Below, piece by piece: positions 21,481 to 32,838 of a stretch of 64,000 nt of DNA. The translations under genes and the position numbers were made by a program. The stretch comes from Strongyloides papillosus. Lineage: Eukaryota; Nematoda; Chromadorea; Rhabditida; Strongyloididae. Within the stretch, counting starts at the first letter, position 1; each line of letters begins with the position of its first letter. The stretch lies in NCBI GenBank assembly GCA_005656395.1, contig SRSI01000068.1:682001-746000 (forward strand), written 5' to 3'. The notes beneath the pieces are model-generated. The model saw only the letters and a program-made list of their open reading frames with translations. It did no database searches and was not told where the DNA came from.

Positions 21481-22429
21481 ATGTTATTTAGAAATCTGTT
21501 ATACCCTCAAGCTTCCAGAGTATTTTCAAGATCAATTTCAATCGTCAAAATTGAAAAGCCTACATTGAAGGATATTAATGTTAATGAAGTATCAAGTAAA
21601 GTTTTTAATGTTGAGCTTAACAGAGCAAAACAACTGAATACCTTCACACCTGAATTTTGGTCGTAAGTTATAAAAGTTATAAAATTTATATTTACTTATA
21701 AGGGAACTTAAAACAGCTATTAATTTCTTATCTCAATATTCTGGATGTAGATCAATTGTCCTTAGTGCTGCTGGGAAATCATTTTCAGCAGGTATTGATT
21801 TAAAAGAATCATTTACTCAAATTTCTACCTTATTAAATGATCCAACATTAGACAACGCAAGAAAAGCTCGTATCATAATGGACACAATGGAAGGTGTTCA
21901 AGATTCTTATTCAATATTAGAGAAATGTCCAAAACCAGTCATTAGTGCTATTCACTCTCACTGTATTGGAGCAGGAGTAAATATGATTTGTAGCACAGAT
22001 ATTAGATATGCTTCAAAAGATACTATATTTAGTATTAAGGAAGTCGATGTAGGGATGGCTGCTGATATTGGAACATTAAATAGAATTCAAAAAATTGTTG
22101 GTAATGATTCATTAACTAGAGAACTCTCCTTTACAGGAAGAGATTTCAATGTTGATGAAGCATTAAAACTTGGTTTAATATCAAAAATCTTTGATAACAA
22201 AAATGATTGCTATGATGGTGCTGTTGAGACAGCTAAAATGATTGCTGAAAAAAGTCCAATAGGTGTTCAGGGAACAAAAATAGTTCTTAATCATGCAAGA
22301 AATCATACCATTGAAGATTCATTGGAATTTATTAAAATTTGGAATGCTTCACAACTGTTGACAGAAGATATAGAAGCTGCAGCCAAGGGTGTATTAACAA
22401 AAAAGAAAGTAGTTTTCAATGATGTTTAA
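21481..22429 (+). CDS. Delta3,5-Delta2,4-dienoyl-CoA isomerase (ECH1-like), mitochondrial
   Basis: Shifts double bonds in dienoyl-CoA so that odd-position unsaturated fatty acids can enter beta-oxidation. Exons 21481-21662 and 21703-22429 (phase 2) give 302 residues, the usual length. The N terminus (MLFRNLLYPQASRVFSRS) is basic and amphipathic, a mitochondrial presequence. Crotonase features: oxyanion loop SFSAGIDLKE, HCIGAGVNMICSTDIRYAS, and KEVDVGMAADIGTLNRIQK, which is specific to the dienoyl-CoA isomerase subfamily and supplies its acidic catalytic residues. ELSFTGRDF and DEALKLGLISKIF follow. The C terminus ends KKKVVFNDV with no SKL-type peroxisomal signal, so mitochondrial location is more likely. 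Confident family assignment. Confidence 0.9.
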
Positions 22430-22929
22430 TTGCTTAAAATTGTAGTATGAATGTCTTGTATAATAATTGAATATTACAAGATTAATTAGATTTTGAAAAA
22501 TAAAATTATATCAAAAAAATATTTTCATTATTAATTGAAATTATGTTACCCACTGACTTTATTTAATGTCTACTTCATTAAAAAATTTAATTATTATTAT
22601 TTTTGTAAAAACACCAATTAAATCAAGATGCATGAAATTAAAAACATGTTTCAATTATTGTTTTTATAGGTTAAAATAAATATCAAAGTTTTCTAAAACA
22701 AACTCTAAAACCCTTTAAAACTGTTAATACTGATAGAAAAAATTAATGTAAACCATAATATGAAATAATATTTTATGCACAATATTAAAACACACTTAGC
22801 GAATGTTTGAAAATATGTAATTAGTACTTTTTATTGTATGTAGTGATAACGGTATTTGAAAATTATTGTTATTTATTAAGAATTTATATGGATTAATTTT
22901 TTTTAATTTTTGTGTTCCTGAATGCCTTT
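22430..22929. other. Intergenic, convergent 3' flanks
   Basis: AT-rich, with AATAAAATT near 22499 for ECH1. No gene recognised. Confidence 0.4.
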
Positions 22930-23868
22930 TTACTTCTTTTTTGTATTAGCCATCTTTTGAGGAGTTAATTTATTTTTTTTGTCATTTGTTGCCTTTTTCG
23001 GTACAACTTTCACAGTTATTTTATTTTTTTTATCATCCTCAACATTTACATTTTTATTATTACTTGTTTTTTTTCCTCCCACTACTTTGTTGGTATTTTT
23101 TGAAGCCATTTTCGGTTTTTGAGGAATTTTCGGTTTTGGTGGTGGTGGTGGGAGATCAGCAGAATTACCTACATTTAACTCTTCATATTCACCATCTTCC
23201 TCCTTATTAGAATTGTTATTTTCTTGGTTACCTAAGGTATTTCTTTCATCACATTGAATCCCTATTGGTTTTCCACCCATTTGACTGGCAATTTTTACTA
23301 GTACATTTAAAAATTGATAATCCTCTAAATCATTTTTTTCATCATTATCATCATTGAAATTCTTACAAGATTGAAGTTCCAATTCTTCTGCATTTTTACT
23401 CTCTTTATTTTTCTTTGATATCACTATGTTTATATTTCCTTTTTTATCTTCAATTTTGATAACAGTTTTTTTTGCTGGCTGTAAATTTTCATATTTCTCA
23501 TCTTCTTTTACTTGACCCTCAGTCACCAAAGGAACATATTTTGAACAAGGTTTTTGATTTTGAGATACATGAAGGTTTACAGAATCACACCTCACTGATT
23601 TTACATTTATTGGCTGCTTAACTGGTGATTTAAAACATGGTTTGTTATTTTCACCTATACCATTCGGCTTATTTATTGCACTACCTGACTTCTTTGCAAC
23701 CGACACAATATCTACAGCTTCCTTTATGCAAGATGATTTTCCAAGAACTTTTTTGTTTTCTCCACCTGAAGCAACATTTTTTTTTCTACTTCCACAACTA
23801 CTTATTAATAATAAGTGGAAGAGGAGGATGACTATTGATGACATCAGATAACTAACATAATTTAGCAT
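22930..23868 (-). CDS. Membrane-anchored Lys/Asn-rich protein with proline tract
   Basis: Unrecognised single-exon gene, 312 residues. Residues 5-24 form one hydrophobic segment followed by SCGSRKK, so it is either a signal anchor or a signal peptide. The remainder is low-complexity: Lys, Asn, Glu and Val-rich, with four or five cysteines in the first half (SSCIKE, KPCFKS, VRCDS). A proline tract (DLPPPPPKPKIPQKPK, about residues 237-252) could bind SH3, WW or profilin proteins. The end is basic and rich in KK and NDKKNK. The asymmetry suggests a short lumenal end and a long cytosolic tail. No family recognised, no nearby paralogue of convincing similarity. Confidence 0.5.
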   Translation of the reverse strand: MLNYVSYLMSSIVILLFHLLLISSCGSRKKNVASGGENKKVLGKSSCIKEAVDIVSVAKKSGSAINKPNGIGENNKPCFKSPVKQPINVKSVRCDSVNLHVSQNQKPCSKYVPLVTEGQVKEDEKYENLQPAKKTVIKIEDKKGNINIVISKKNKESKNAEELELQSCKNFNDDNDEKNDLEDYQFLNVLVKIASQMGGKPIGIQCDERNTLGNQENNNSNKEEDGEYEELNVGNSADLPPPPPKPKIPQKPKMASKNTNKVVGGKKTSNNKNVNVEDDKKNKITVKVVPKKATNDKKNKLTPQKMANTKKK

Positions 23869-24167
23869 TTTAAAATTAAAAAATACCTACTGAAATAATT
23901 TTAAAATATTTGTCAAATAAAAAATTAATTTCATACAAAAAATTTGCATATTAAGAAATAAAAAATTTATATTTTATAGTAGAAAATCTCAAACCACCAC
24001 TTTAAATGTATATTGATGCTGAATATTTTTAAATGAACATCTATAAATTTTGTAGTAAAATGAAATATGAATATAAATAAAAATTTGTATTATTGAAAGT
24101 AAATTTTGTTCATAATATAATCTATTTAAATTACTAAAAATTTTTCATTTATTATTTTAAATTTACT

Positions 24168-24649
24168 ATGAACGTTTTAAAAATATTGTTGGTATCATTT
24201 CTAATCATCTATAAAAGTGGAAATGTCTATGGTGATACTGATGCCAGTCAAAAGAACAAACAAAACTTAGCAAACAAAAATCAATTAGGCGTTGATGTAA
24301 ACTCAAATATAAGTAAGCTATTAAAAAAAAAAACATGTATTGTTAATTTTCAGCTGCTGAATTAAAAGGAGACAACACAAATGGCATAAAATCAGTAGAT
24401 GTATGTAACCTAAGTATAATAAAAATAATTTTAATATTATTTTTTATATCTTTTTAGAATGCTACGATTAGCAACAATGATTTAATATTTGCGATTGGTG
24501 GAGCTCTTCTTGGCACACTTTTCGTTGCAGTTGCTATTGTTAGCGTCATATATGTTGTCTTCAAAAGAGATCCATCTAAAAAAGGCAACACTACATTGAC
24601 AAAAGGATCAAGGACTTCAATAACAGGATCAAGAAGAACAAGAAGATAA
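24168..24649 (+). CDS. Small type I membrane protein
   Basis: Three exons, 24168-24312, 24354-24400 and 24458-24649 (phases 1 and 0), give 127 residues. A signal peptide (residues 1-22, ending NVYGD) is followed by a short Asn/Lys-rich ectodomain without cysteines. A 23-residue transmembrane helix (LIFAIGGALLGTLFVAVAIVSVIYVVF) lies at about 74-96. A basic cytosolic tail has Ser/Thr-rich repeats (TKGSRTSITGSRRTRR). The frame of the middle 47-nt exon is fixed by both flanking joins. Gly/Ala spacing in the helix (GGALLG) suggests helix pairing. No known family recognised; probably nematode-specific. Confidence 0.6.
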
Positions 24650-26151
24650 CTACATTATTAATAATTTTTAAAATAATAGAATTTTTTCTGACTTACCTAT
24701 ATAATCTAAAAATCATTTGATCAAAAAAATGCCTTATTAAAAGTAACTAAATGAAGCAATTTCTATAATAAAAATTTCTTTTGTTCGTATTGCTGTTAAG
24801 TGTTTATTACTTTTATCATAATTATATAACAACCTCCCTTCATTTAATTGGCTTACATTTTTTTTATTTTATAAAATTAATTATTCATAAAATATTATAA
24901 GGAGAAAGGTGAAAAAAAATTTTTTCCTTATCGCTAATATTACAACTTTTACTTGAATTTATGATTTTACCCTTATACTATCTTTTTTTGAGATAAAACT
25001 TTCTATCAAAAAAATCTACATTAGTATATATTTAAAAGTATTATAAGAAGGTAAATTATATTTTTTTGAAATATTTTCTATTCTCTGGTAAAAATTAACC
25101 ATTTTCCACGTATTTAAATTTTTTATATAAACATTGTTTTTGTTTTTAGAAAATTTAAAAAATTTTTCTTCATATTGCTTTCGAGTTTTTTATTTAAACG
25201 ATATATTTTCCACTATTATTTTAATTCATCAATTACCATAATAAATGGAAATTATTAAAAATAATTAGTTTTTATTCACCATTTGCACTTTTAAATTTAA
25301 AAAATATGACGTTTAAGCAATGAATTAGTCTATGAAGCATAAAAATGCTTTTTTGTGCAGAAATGAACCTTCTACATTTTTTTGATCGTTGAAGTTATTT
25401 ATGTATAGGCCAAAATTTAGTCTAAAAATTACTAGCAAATCATTATATTTTAATATAAATGATAAATGTATATTTATCGTCTATATCATAAAATAATTGA
25501 ATATTATTTCCATTTTCCATTAAATTTCTCTCAAAATACATAATAACTATATTAAAATTTTGGAACATGAAAATAATAATTCTATTATCAATCAAAAACC
25601 ATCATTTTTAATTTCCTGTTATTTACACATATAATTTGTGAATATCTTATTGCTAATGAGTTTATAAAATTGTAAAAAAGCTTTTGATAAGAAACATTGG
25701 ATCATATCTTTTTGTACAATAAATGTTAAAATGATATTTAAAGCTTTTTTGTAAATATCGTATTACGTATATCCTTTATTTTTTAAGACAGTTATATATT
25801 TTTTGTATGAAAGCATTGGTTTCGTCGTCATATTAACAAATATTGCTAATGAGAACCCATTATAAAAATCAGAAAGCATTCATTTATTAACAAAAAATTT
25901 TTTTAATAACAAACTATTCAAGCAATACAAAATTATTTATATCTTTGAGTTAAGAATAAAGTTAATGTAAAAAAGAAGTTTAAAGTCAAAAAATTGATGT
26001 AATAAACTACATTAACAATAGTAACAATTAACCATAAATCATTTCTATTTTAAAAATTCTATTTATAAACCTATTGCAAAGAATATTTAAATTTTTAATA
26101 TTTATTTATTATACTTAGACAAAAAAAAATCAAATAGCATAATTGTTACAA
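24650..26151. other. Intergenic, about 1.5 kb, AT-rich
   Basis: Extremely AT-rich sequence with many homopolymer runs. I find no open frame with exon structure and no repeat or RNA gene I can support. Confidence 0.4.
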
Positions 26152-26492
26152 TTATTGCATAAGATTAAAGAAGGGTCTTGGTCTGAATTGAGCTTTGCAT
26201 AATTGAGTGCATTTCTCTGTTACACATTTTTTAATTAATTTTAAAGTATTTAAAGCTTCCTCTTCATTATTTTCACCTGGAATGTGTCCCAACTCATCAG
26301 TAGCTTGCTAAAATTATTAAAAAGATATATTCAAATTTTTCTAATTTATTTTACCTCAGCCTTTGAATGCCAGCAATCGAGTTTACAGCATTTGCATGAT
26401 TGTGTTTCACCATCACATTCATCACCACGAATAGTAGTTAAACTAATTAAAAGAACGTAACTGCATAAAATAACAAATATAAAGTTTCTCAT
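26152..26492 (-). CDS. Small secreted cysteine-rich protein
   Basis: Two short exons, too small to stand out as single open frames: 26492-26355 (46 codons) and 26307-26152, phase 0, giving 97 residues. A signal peptide covers residues 1-23 (VILCSYVLLISLTTIRG). The mature part starts DECDGETQSCKCCKLDCWHS with five cysteines. A charged linker follows, then KKCVTEKCTQLCKAQF with three more. Spacing CxCCx3C then Cx4Cx3C suggests a disulphide-stabilised peptide. It could be a secreted effector, antimicrobial or structural peptide; I do not recognise the family. The splice donor GTAAAA and acceptor TTTTAG both fit local usage. Confidence 0.6.
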
Positions 26493-27553
26493 TTTTTATA
26501 AGTTTTCTCCAAATTTATCTGTATATATATAAATATATATCTCTAAAAATAATAAAACAAATGAAATTATTTTCGTATACTGATAAAAAAGGATGTGTAC
26601 AGATATTTAAGTAACAATTTTATATAAATAATTGCCTTAGTTAAAGCCAAAATCTCTCTACATATCAAAAGATAATTGTGTAATTATAACGTCACATCAC
26701 GATAAAAATTTAAAAATTTCATAATTTAATTTTTAATGCATAAGATAACGTATGTTAAGAATTCTATGAATGACAAAATCAAAAAGGGATATAGATATAA
26801 GAGTAATAAAATATTTGAAAGCACATAAAAGAACGTATAATAATAAGTACATATACTTTGAATATTTTTATCTAAAATATGGTCATTAGAAGAATAAAAA
26901 CAACATATGTCTCTATAAATCAAAGATAATATAGTGGTAAAATATAGAGAAATTTTACTACCTCTTTTTTTGTATTCATATTTTTATATTTATTCAATTA
27001 ACAAAAATTAGTAAAATAATATGTTAATATATTTCTTAAGAAATATTTGAATTATGAACGTAAGATATAGAAAAAGTAATGATTATAATTAGTTCTGTCA
27101 AATGTTAAAAGTGGCTGTAAAAATCCAATGGAATGTATTAAAAATCAACGGTTATTAATTATTTTTATTATACTGAATTAATTTTTTTCTTTTTGTGTTT
27201 CACATAGAATTTATTGCATAATTTGAAAAAAATTATAAAATGTAAAAGTAAAGAAACGAACAATAAGTATAAGATTAAAAAAAAGGTGGGGTTTCTTAAA
27301 AAATTTTAAATAAATATATTCCTTGTAAAGGAGGAGTTCTAATTTTTAAAATAATTTAAGTTGGTAGGAATGTTGTAACCAAGTTAAAAAATTTACATTC
27401 CTTTATTTATAAGGAGGAAAATTAAATTTTAAAATAAAGAATGAAAAAGATAAAATTTATTCTTAATGATATTTTTGAGTAAGCACTTCAAATATACAAA
27501 TAAAAACATGATATATATGTCTAAAATAATAAGTACATGACATGGCTTGACAG
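26493..27553. other. Intergenic, about 1 kb
   Basis: AT-rich. A TATATATATAAATATATATC stretch (26520-26540, just upstream of the Cys-rich gene on the minus strand) may serve as its TATA region. No gene recognised. Confidence 0.4.
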
Positions 27554-28462
27554 TTAATTGGATTCCTCTTGAGTCTCCTTCTTTGTAATTGTCTTTCCTT
27601 TTTTAGAACCATAACCAAATGTTCCTTGAAGGAATGCTGAATATCTTGGGAAAGCATAAGAATAAGGAGATGGTGATAATACTTCATAACCTCCACATGG
27701 TGGGATAAGACATGGGGCTTGAGGTATGACAGCTGGAGCTGGTTGAAGAATTGGTGTAGGTTGAATAACTGGCATTGGTTGATATACTTGTGGGCATGGT
27801 GGTAATGTACAAGCTGGAACTGGAGCTGGGACAGCGACTGGACATGGTGGTAATGCACAAGCTGGAACAGGAGCTGGGACAGCGACTGGAGCTGGCATTG
27901 GTTGATATACTTGTGGACATGGTGGTAGTGTACAAGCTGGAACTGGAGCAGCAACTGGACATGGTGGTAATGCACAAGCTGGTACTGGAGCAGGAACAGC
28001 GACTGGAACTGGCTGATATATTTCTGGACATGGTGGTAGTGTACAAGCTGGAACTGGAGCAGGCTCTGGTAAGGGCACTGGTTCAGGAATAGGAGCTGGA
28101 GCTGGACATGGTGGAATAGTACAAGTTATTGTAATAACTGGAGAAGGACATGGAGGTACACCACATGGATTAGGGGAAGGAAAACTCTGTACTGGAGAAC
28201 CAACAGGTATAGCACCACCACCAATTGGAGATTTAGGTATAACAGGTCCTGGTCCCATTTGAGGGACTCCACCATTAGGATAAACACCACCACCTATTGG
28301 TTGTTGTCCAATGACAGGCCCAGGTCCCTTTGGAATATATGAAGCTTGTCTAAAATTGTAGGGAAATTGTCCAAATGTTCCAACAATTGTTGTAGTTAAT
28401 AAAATCCTACAAGAAAATAAAAAATGGGACAATTTAGTATTAACTTACCAATTAAAAATCAT
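27554..28462 (-). CDS. Secreted proline/cysteine-rich repeat protein
   Basis: Two exons: a 14-nt first exon, 28462-28449 (MIFN plus two bases), and 28406-27554, giving 288 residues. Joining the tiny exon creates a proper signal peptide (MIFNWILLTTTIVGTFG). An alternative reading without the splice would start inside intron sequence. The mature protein begins with Gly/Pro-rich PKGPGPVIG and PIGGG segments. It then has repeated Pro-Ala-Cys-[Thr/Ala]-Leu-Pro-Pro-Cys-Pro units separated by PVAVPAPV or QVYQPMP spacers: five exact units, plus degenerate CGVPPCPSP and CTIPPCPAP. Paired cysteines invite cross-linking. It is probably a structural component of cuticle, eggshell or another extracellular matrix. 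The C terminus is GYGSKKGKTITKKETQEESN. Function inferred. Confidence 0.72.
27780..28130 (-). repeat. In-gene tandem repeats encoding PAC(T/A)LPPCP units
   Basis: DNA-level repetition within the Pro/Cys-rich gene: GGACATGGTGGTA and CAAGCTGGAACTGG-type blocks recur on the plus strand at intervals of about 50-70 or 110-120 nt. Units alternate between Thr and Ala versions, suggesting expansion of a two-unit block. Such repeats are prone to length change, and they create open shadow frames on both strands. Confidence 0.75.
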
Positions 28463-29261
28463 TTTTTGTGAATTAGAATGTTTTAAAATTAATAATATAA
28501 TTATCAAAATGTATTTCTTTATATACCAAAAAATTCCATAACTTCCACACTAGTTCCAAAACAAGAATTAAAAATCATACTAAAATTTGACAATAGATTT
28601 CAATACTTCATACTTTTTTATTAGATAAACTGTCACCGTTAACTGAATGTCCAGTCTTTTGTTATCACAAGAGGAGAACGAAAAAGTTGATACAACATCT
28701 TATACTTCATAACTGTCATTTTTAAAGAGAAAATATTATTAAAAAAGTTATATATTATTAAGTAGTCATTTTACTATAGGAAAGAGTTATTTTATATTTA
28801 GACATATTTTATCAACATATTATTTTCGAAAGTAATTAGGATTGTTTAAAATAAATTATTAATATTGTTAAAAGAATTGAGGCAAATAAAATGACGTGTT
28901 TAAATCAACTTATTTTTTCTTTTCCTCCTTCCGTCTAACTCCTTTATCTTTTTACTTGAAATAGAATTTCATCTTGTTCCATTGATAATAATTGAAATTG
29001 AATATGATATATGTATTTTTAACCAACTTTGATTTATCAAATTTTTTTGGTATCAGGAAATGTCGTATGCTTAACAATGATTAAATTAAAATTATTATCC
29101 TTTTTAGTGGCTTTAAAAATATCATTAAGAAGTTAAAATAAAAATGATTAAAGATAAAGTAAATAATATAAATTCATTTTGACAAGTTTAATTTCCCAAG
29201 TTACAGTAAAATTACATTTTTGGTTGAGATAAACAACAAAAAAGATATTTCCTCCATCTTT
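28463..29261. other. Intergenic, about 0.8 kb
   Basis: AT-rich spacer. TATATACC near 28520 lies upstream of the Pro/Cys-rich gene on the minus strand. No gene is seen. Confidence 0.35.
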
Positions 29262-29835
29262 TTATAAAGGTGTTATATTATGTGGTATCTTGAACGGGGG
29301 AATAAAGTTAGCTGGAGATTGACACATCATAAAATTATGATTATGTATTTGTGGAAAAGTATTAGATACTAAAAATGTTACATTTTTACCAATTAGTTAA
29401 TGTGTGAACATTTACCGATAATATTATTTTGATAATTTTTTTCTCCATAATTTTTATCAACCCAAAAGTTTTTTTTATTACTTTCTAATGAAGAATACAT
29501 TATTGAAAATTTCCTCTTCATTGGTTGCTGTTTTTTCTTCAAATTACTATTCAATAATTTCTTTAAAAAAATGCGTAATTTTTATTTTATAATTATATTA
29601 AAAAATAAAAATAGAAACTTACAGTATATTTTGCAAAAGGCGATAATTTATTTGAAATATCTTTGTTTCTTTCTATTTGTTCAGCAAGTTTTTTTGCGTT
29701 ACCATTATTAACCACAACAGGATATGACATTAAATTATTGGTATCAAAGTAGTGTGTGGCATAATTAGGGCTATTATAATAATGTGTTTGATAGTTGCAA
29801 TACTGATATGTCATTGTATGATTGAAAGTATCCAT
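29262..29835 (-). CDS. Three-exon protein of unknown function, Tyr/Asn-rich
   Basis: Exons 29835-29623, 29560-29416 and 29368-29262 with phases 0 and 1 give 154 residues and a stop. All donors and acceptors fit local consensus, and the frame stays open across both joins, which supports a real gene. The N-terminal third is rich in Tyr, Asn and Thr (MDTFNHTMTYQYCNYQTHYY). The middle is Lys/Asn-rich (SNLKKKQQPMKRKF), and the C terminus is Pro/Asn/Phe-rich (ANFIPPFKIPHNI). No signal peptide or membrane helix is visible from this ATG, though a GTG 24 nt upstream would add a hydrophobic start. Family unknown. Confidence 0.5.
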
Positions 29836-30666
29836 AATCAAGAAAATAAATTTAGACACCTAATTTAGAAAGTTTAATAAATATTGAAAGATTAAAATAT
29901 TATTGAAACAATTTTACTTTTAACGTATATTTTTTTATACCAAAAATTGAGATAAGAAATAAAATTATTGTTAAAATATTTACTTTATATGTATCAATTT
30001 GCAAATTCAACATTCATATCTTTTTTGAAAAAAAGAGCAACGTTAATGATTCATTGAAATAAGGGAATTCATTTTTTGATATCATTTTTTATTGCTTAAT
30101 TAAACAGTATTTTATTATTAATGTATATTAATATTTTTATCAGTATATATTAACTAATATTATCATTCTATTTATGACTATAATTTTAGATTATCTTATT
30201 ACATTTTATTCATTTTTCTTCATAATTCTTTTTATCATTAATTTTTAATAATTCTACTTATTATTTTTTATCTTTCTTTTAAGTAAACAATCTCCAAATT
30301 ATTCAATAAATTAAAAGATAATCATTTTTTAGAATACAAAGTGGCTCCAGACTTTTAAAATGTTAAATAAAAACTGTTAATCTTTATATATAATATTAGT
30401 TAGATTATAAATATCAGTAAAAATTAAATACCCTTTTTTAGTATCACCAATTATAATTAATAATATGGCGCCTAATGTTTTTTAGAGATAGCTGTCTGCT
30501 ACCGTTACATTTTGCGATTAAGGAGACAAAAATCTACCAATATATAGTGTTGATAAAAATTTGCTAATAAAAGTACTTTATATAGCTTATTAATTGTTGA
30601 TAAGCGAATTTATGTGGATTAAAAGTTGTTACACCTTTTCTGTCCTTAATTTTTTATAACCTCAAA
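29836..30666. other. Divergent intergenic region, about 0.8 kb
   Basis: AT-rich region between divergent genes. Nothing beyond general AT richness was recognised; a TTTTATAA run near 30650 is about 15 nt before the next ATG. Confidence 0.35.
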
Positions 30667-31316
30667 ATGACTATGATTTTAAACACCTTTCCACTAACTT
30701 TGATAGCAGTTTTGGTTTTGATTATTTTTTCCTTATCACTATTTTATACAAATTCATTACCTAATAACATTAGTGATAGAAAAACACCTGTTCCAAATAC
30801 ATTTGATACAAAAATTTCTGATCCAAAATACATAAATCAAAAAAATCCCAAAATATTTGAAGATGCTTTTAATATGTTGAAAACTAGAAAAGGACATAAT
30901 CATAAAAGAACACATAAAAAGAGAAAAGGAAAATTTCAAGTGTCTTTTGAAGGTACATCTAGTTTACCTCAATATGAAACGATATGTAAAGCTGAGGATA
31001 TAAATGTTAAAGTAAGTTTCAAAAATTGTATTTCGCAAGAATTAATTAGTAAGTAAGTTTTTTCCCCTTTTTCATTTGATAATAAATAAATATTTTCTTG
31101 CAATATAGATATTGTCATGGAACTTGTTCCTCTATTTTTATACCACAAATGCGACCACATAAAATGAAAGCATCCTTTCAATCAGTGTCTTCTTGTGTTC
31201 CAGATGACCATCAAATAATCAAAATACGCCTAGAATGCCCGAATCAGGTACCAGATCATGTATATAGAAAAATTGTAAAAATAAATTCCTGTTCGTGCAA
31301 ACAATTTTTCCCATGA
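30667..31316 (+). CDS. Secreted cystine-knot (CTCK-type) hormone-like protein
   Basis: Exons 30667-31052 and 31109-31316 (phase 2) give 197 residues. The second of two overlapping GTAAGT donors was chosen because only it keeps frame. Residues 8-28 are a signal or anchor helix. A Lys/Arg-rich stretch (HKRTHKKRKGK, residues 79-89) is a likely proprotein-convertase site. The C-terminal domain has eight cysteines: C107, C121, C131, C135, C158, C172, C190 and C192. C131-H-G-T-C135 gives the C-x-G-x-C ring motif and C190-S-C192 the C-x-C partner of the growth-factor cystine knot. The layout best resembles glycoprotein-hormone alpha/bursicon/DAN-type CTCK domains, but the usual CC pair is replaced by SSC. 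Probably a ligand; the receptor is unknown. Confidence 0.68.
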
Positions 31317-31454
31317 CAATAAAGAAAATGTTTATTTTATGAAGCGAAAAAGAAACTAGTATAAAGATATTAATTTGTTAATTAATCTACGATCTCTACA
31401 TTAATTAAAATTACTAATACTATAAAATTTAAAGATATTTTTGTAAAAAATGAA

Positions 31455-32702
31455 CTACCCTTTTCCTTTGGATGGAAATACTAAAACATTTGACAACATG
31501 AAAGAATAATCTGGAAGAGAATTATAAAGAGTTTTTCCTTCTGGTGTTAAGGAATCATATGTTATCGTATCCTCCCCCTCCACAACATCATTCCCCGTCT
31601 TTTTCTGTGATACATTTTGAAGTATCTCATTAATATTTGTCATTCTTAAAAAGTAACAATAAAACATAATTATTCTGGTAAACATACGTTTCAATGGAGT
31701 CATTATTTTCATTTTTTGAAGATACTAAACCAAAAGCATATAAATCATTTTGAAGTGAATATGTTGGGTTTTCTACAGAACAGCTTTCTTCTTTCGAATT
31801 GAAAAAAGAATCATAATCAAGGAGGTCAGTTGATGAGGTCCCATAACTACAATCTATTATTGGATTTTCTAAACCAGATTTCTCCCAGTCAAATGATGCC
31901 GGTGGAATATCCTTTTGTGAAGAGCATTTCTCCACATCAGGTGTTCCATTTTCTTGACTCTCATTCTTTCCATCTACTTCTGTTGATAATGTAAGAGAAG
32001 TAAGAAAATCCAAAGTGTTAGGTACAACCTATAGAAATTATGAAAAACCGTGTGAAAAACATTGTAAGTGACACAATAAAGTGAATAAAAAATATACAGA
32101 GAAATATAAATACAAATAATAAAATACAAACACAAAAAAGACATCTAGCTATTCGTTACTTTTTTAGCATTCATTTGCAAAGCACCAAGAAATGAATTGT
32201 AACTTTGTGATTTAGCAAGTGAAAATCCTAAGGCCCTGGTTTCTTCGACAATTCTTAAATCTTTCCAAATATTTGTATATAAATTATTATTCTTAGACAT
32301 CTCAATATCTTCTCTATCGCATTCTTTAAGAAGATCATAAATTTTAACAGTAACATCGGAGTTATCATTATGATTCACTTCTTCTTCTTCCTCATTAAAT
32401 ATTGAATTATCCGATAAAAGTTCTTCCAAAGAAGGTAAATTAATTTGAGGATTTATAACTTCTATTTGAGACGGACTTTGAAATTCCTCAAAATCTCCAA
32501 AATTTTCGGCAGTATTGTTTGTTTCATGTTCACCCCATGGATCTGAAGGTGCATCGGGTTGAGGTGCACTTTCAAAGTCAGCAAAATCACCAAATTCATC
32601 ATCGTTGTCATCTACACTACCAACACCATTTTGTTCGTTACTTTTTTCTATACAATTATCATTATCAACTGTTGTCTCTACCGCCGCAAAATCATTTTCC
32701 AT
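31455..32702 (-). CDS. Aftiphilin-like clathrin accessory protein
   Basis: Acts in clathrin trafficking at the trans-Golgi network and endosomes by binding adaptor ear domains and clathrin. Exons 32702-32160, 32028-31688 and 31644-31455 (phases 0 and 2) give 357 residues, much shorter than vertebrate aftiphilin but containing its core. The N-terminal part has acidic adaptor-ear motifs (DEFGDFADF, ENFGDFEEF) and DPWG. The clathrin-binding box follows around residues 145-182: IWKDLRIVEETRALGF...SYNSFLGALQ. It continues into PPASFDWEKSGLENP, and the C-terminal LPDYSFMLSNVLVFP matches the conserved end of aftiphilin. The ATG lies about 10 nt after a TTTAG, and the upstream CHORD gene ends only 136 nt away on the same strand, which suggests an operon. 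The first intron is 131 nt. Confidence 0.82.
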
Positions 32703-32838
32703 TGCAGTTATCTAAATATACACCAGAAATTATAAAAGAATATAATACAGGAGATATAAAAGGTTTTCATAACCAATACAAAAAAAAAGTACATTAAAAA
32801 TAGTTATTATTATTGCAACAAAAACTTATCAATTTTAG

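Noticed and set aside
27463..28092. Several long frames on both strands across the Pro/Cys repeat gene
   Set aside because: Produced by the tandem DNA repeats; only one frame has a signal peptide and a biologically sensible composition.
31053..31316. Earlier GTAAGT donors in the cystine-knot gene (31012 and 31049)
   Set aside because: They lose frame or remove a cysteine of the knot; only the donor at 31053 joins in frame to the second exon.
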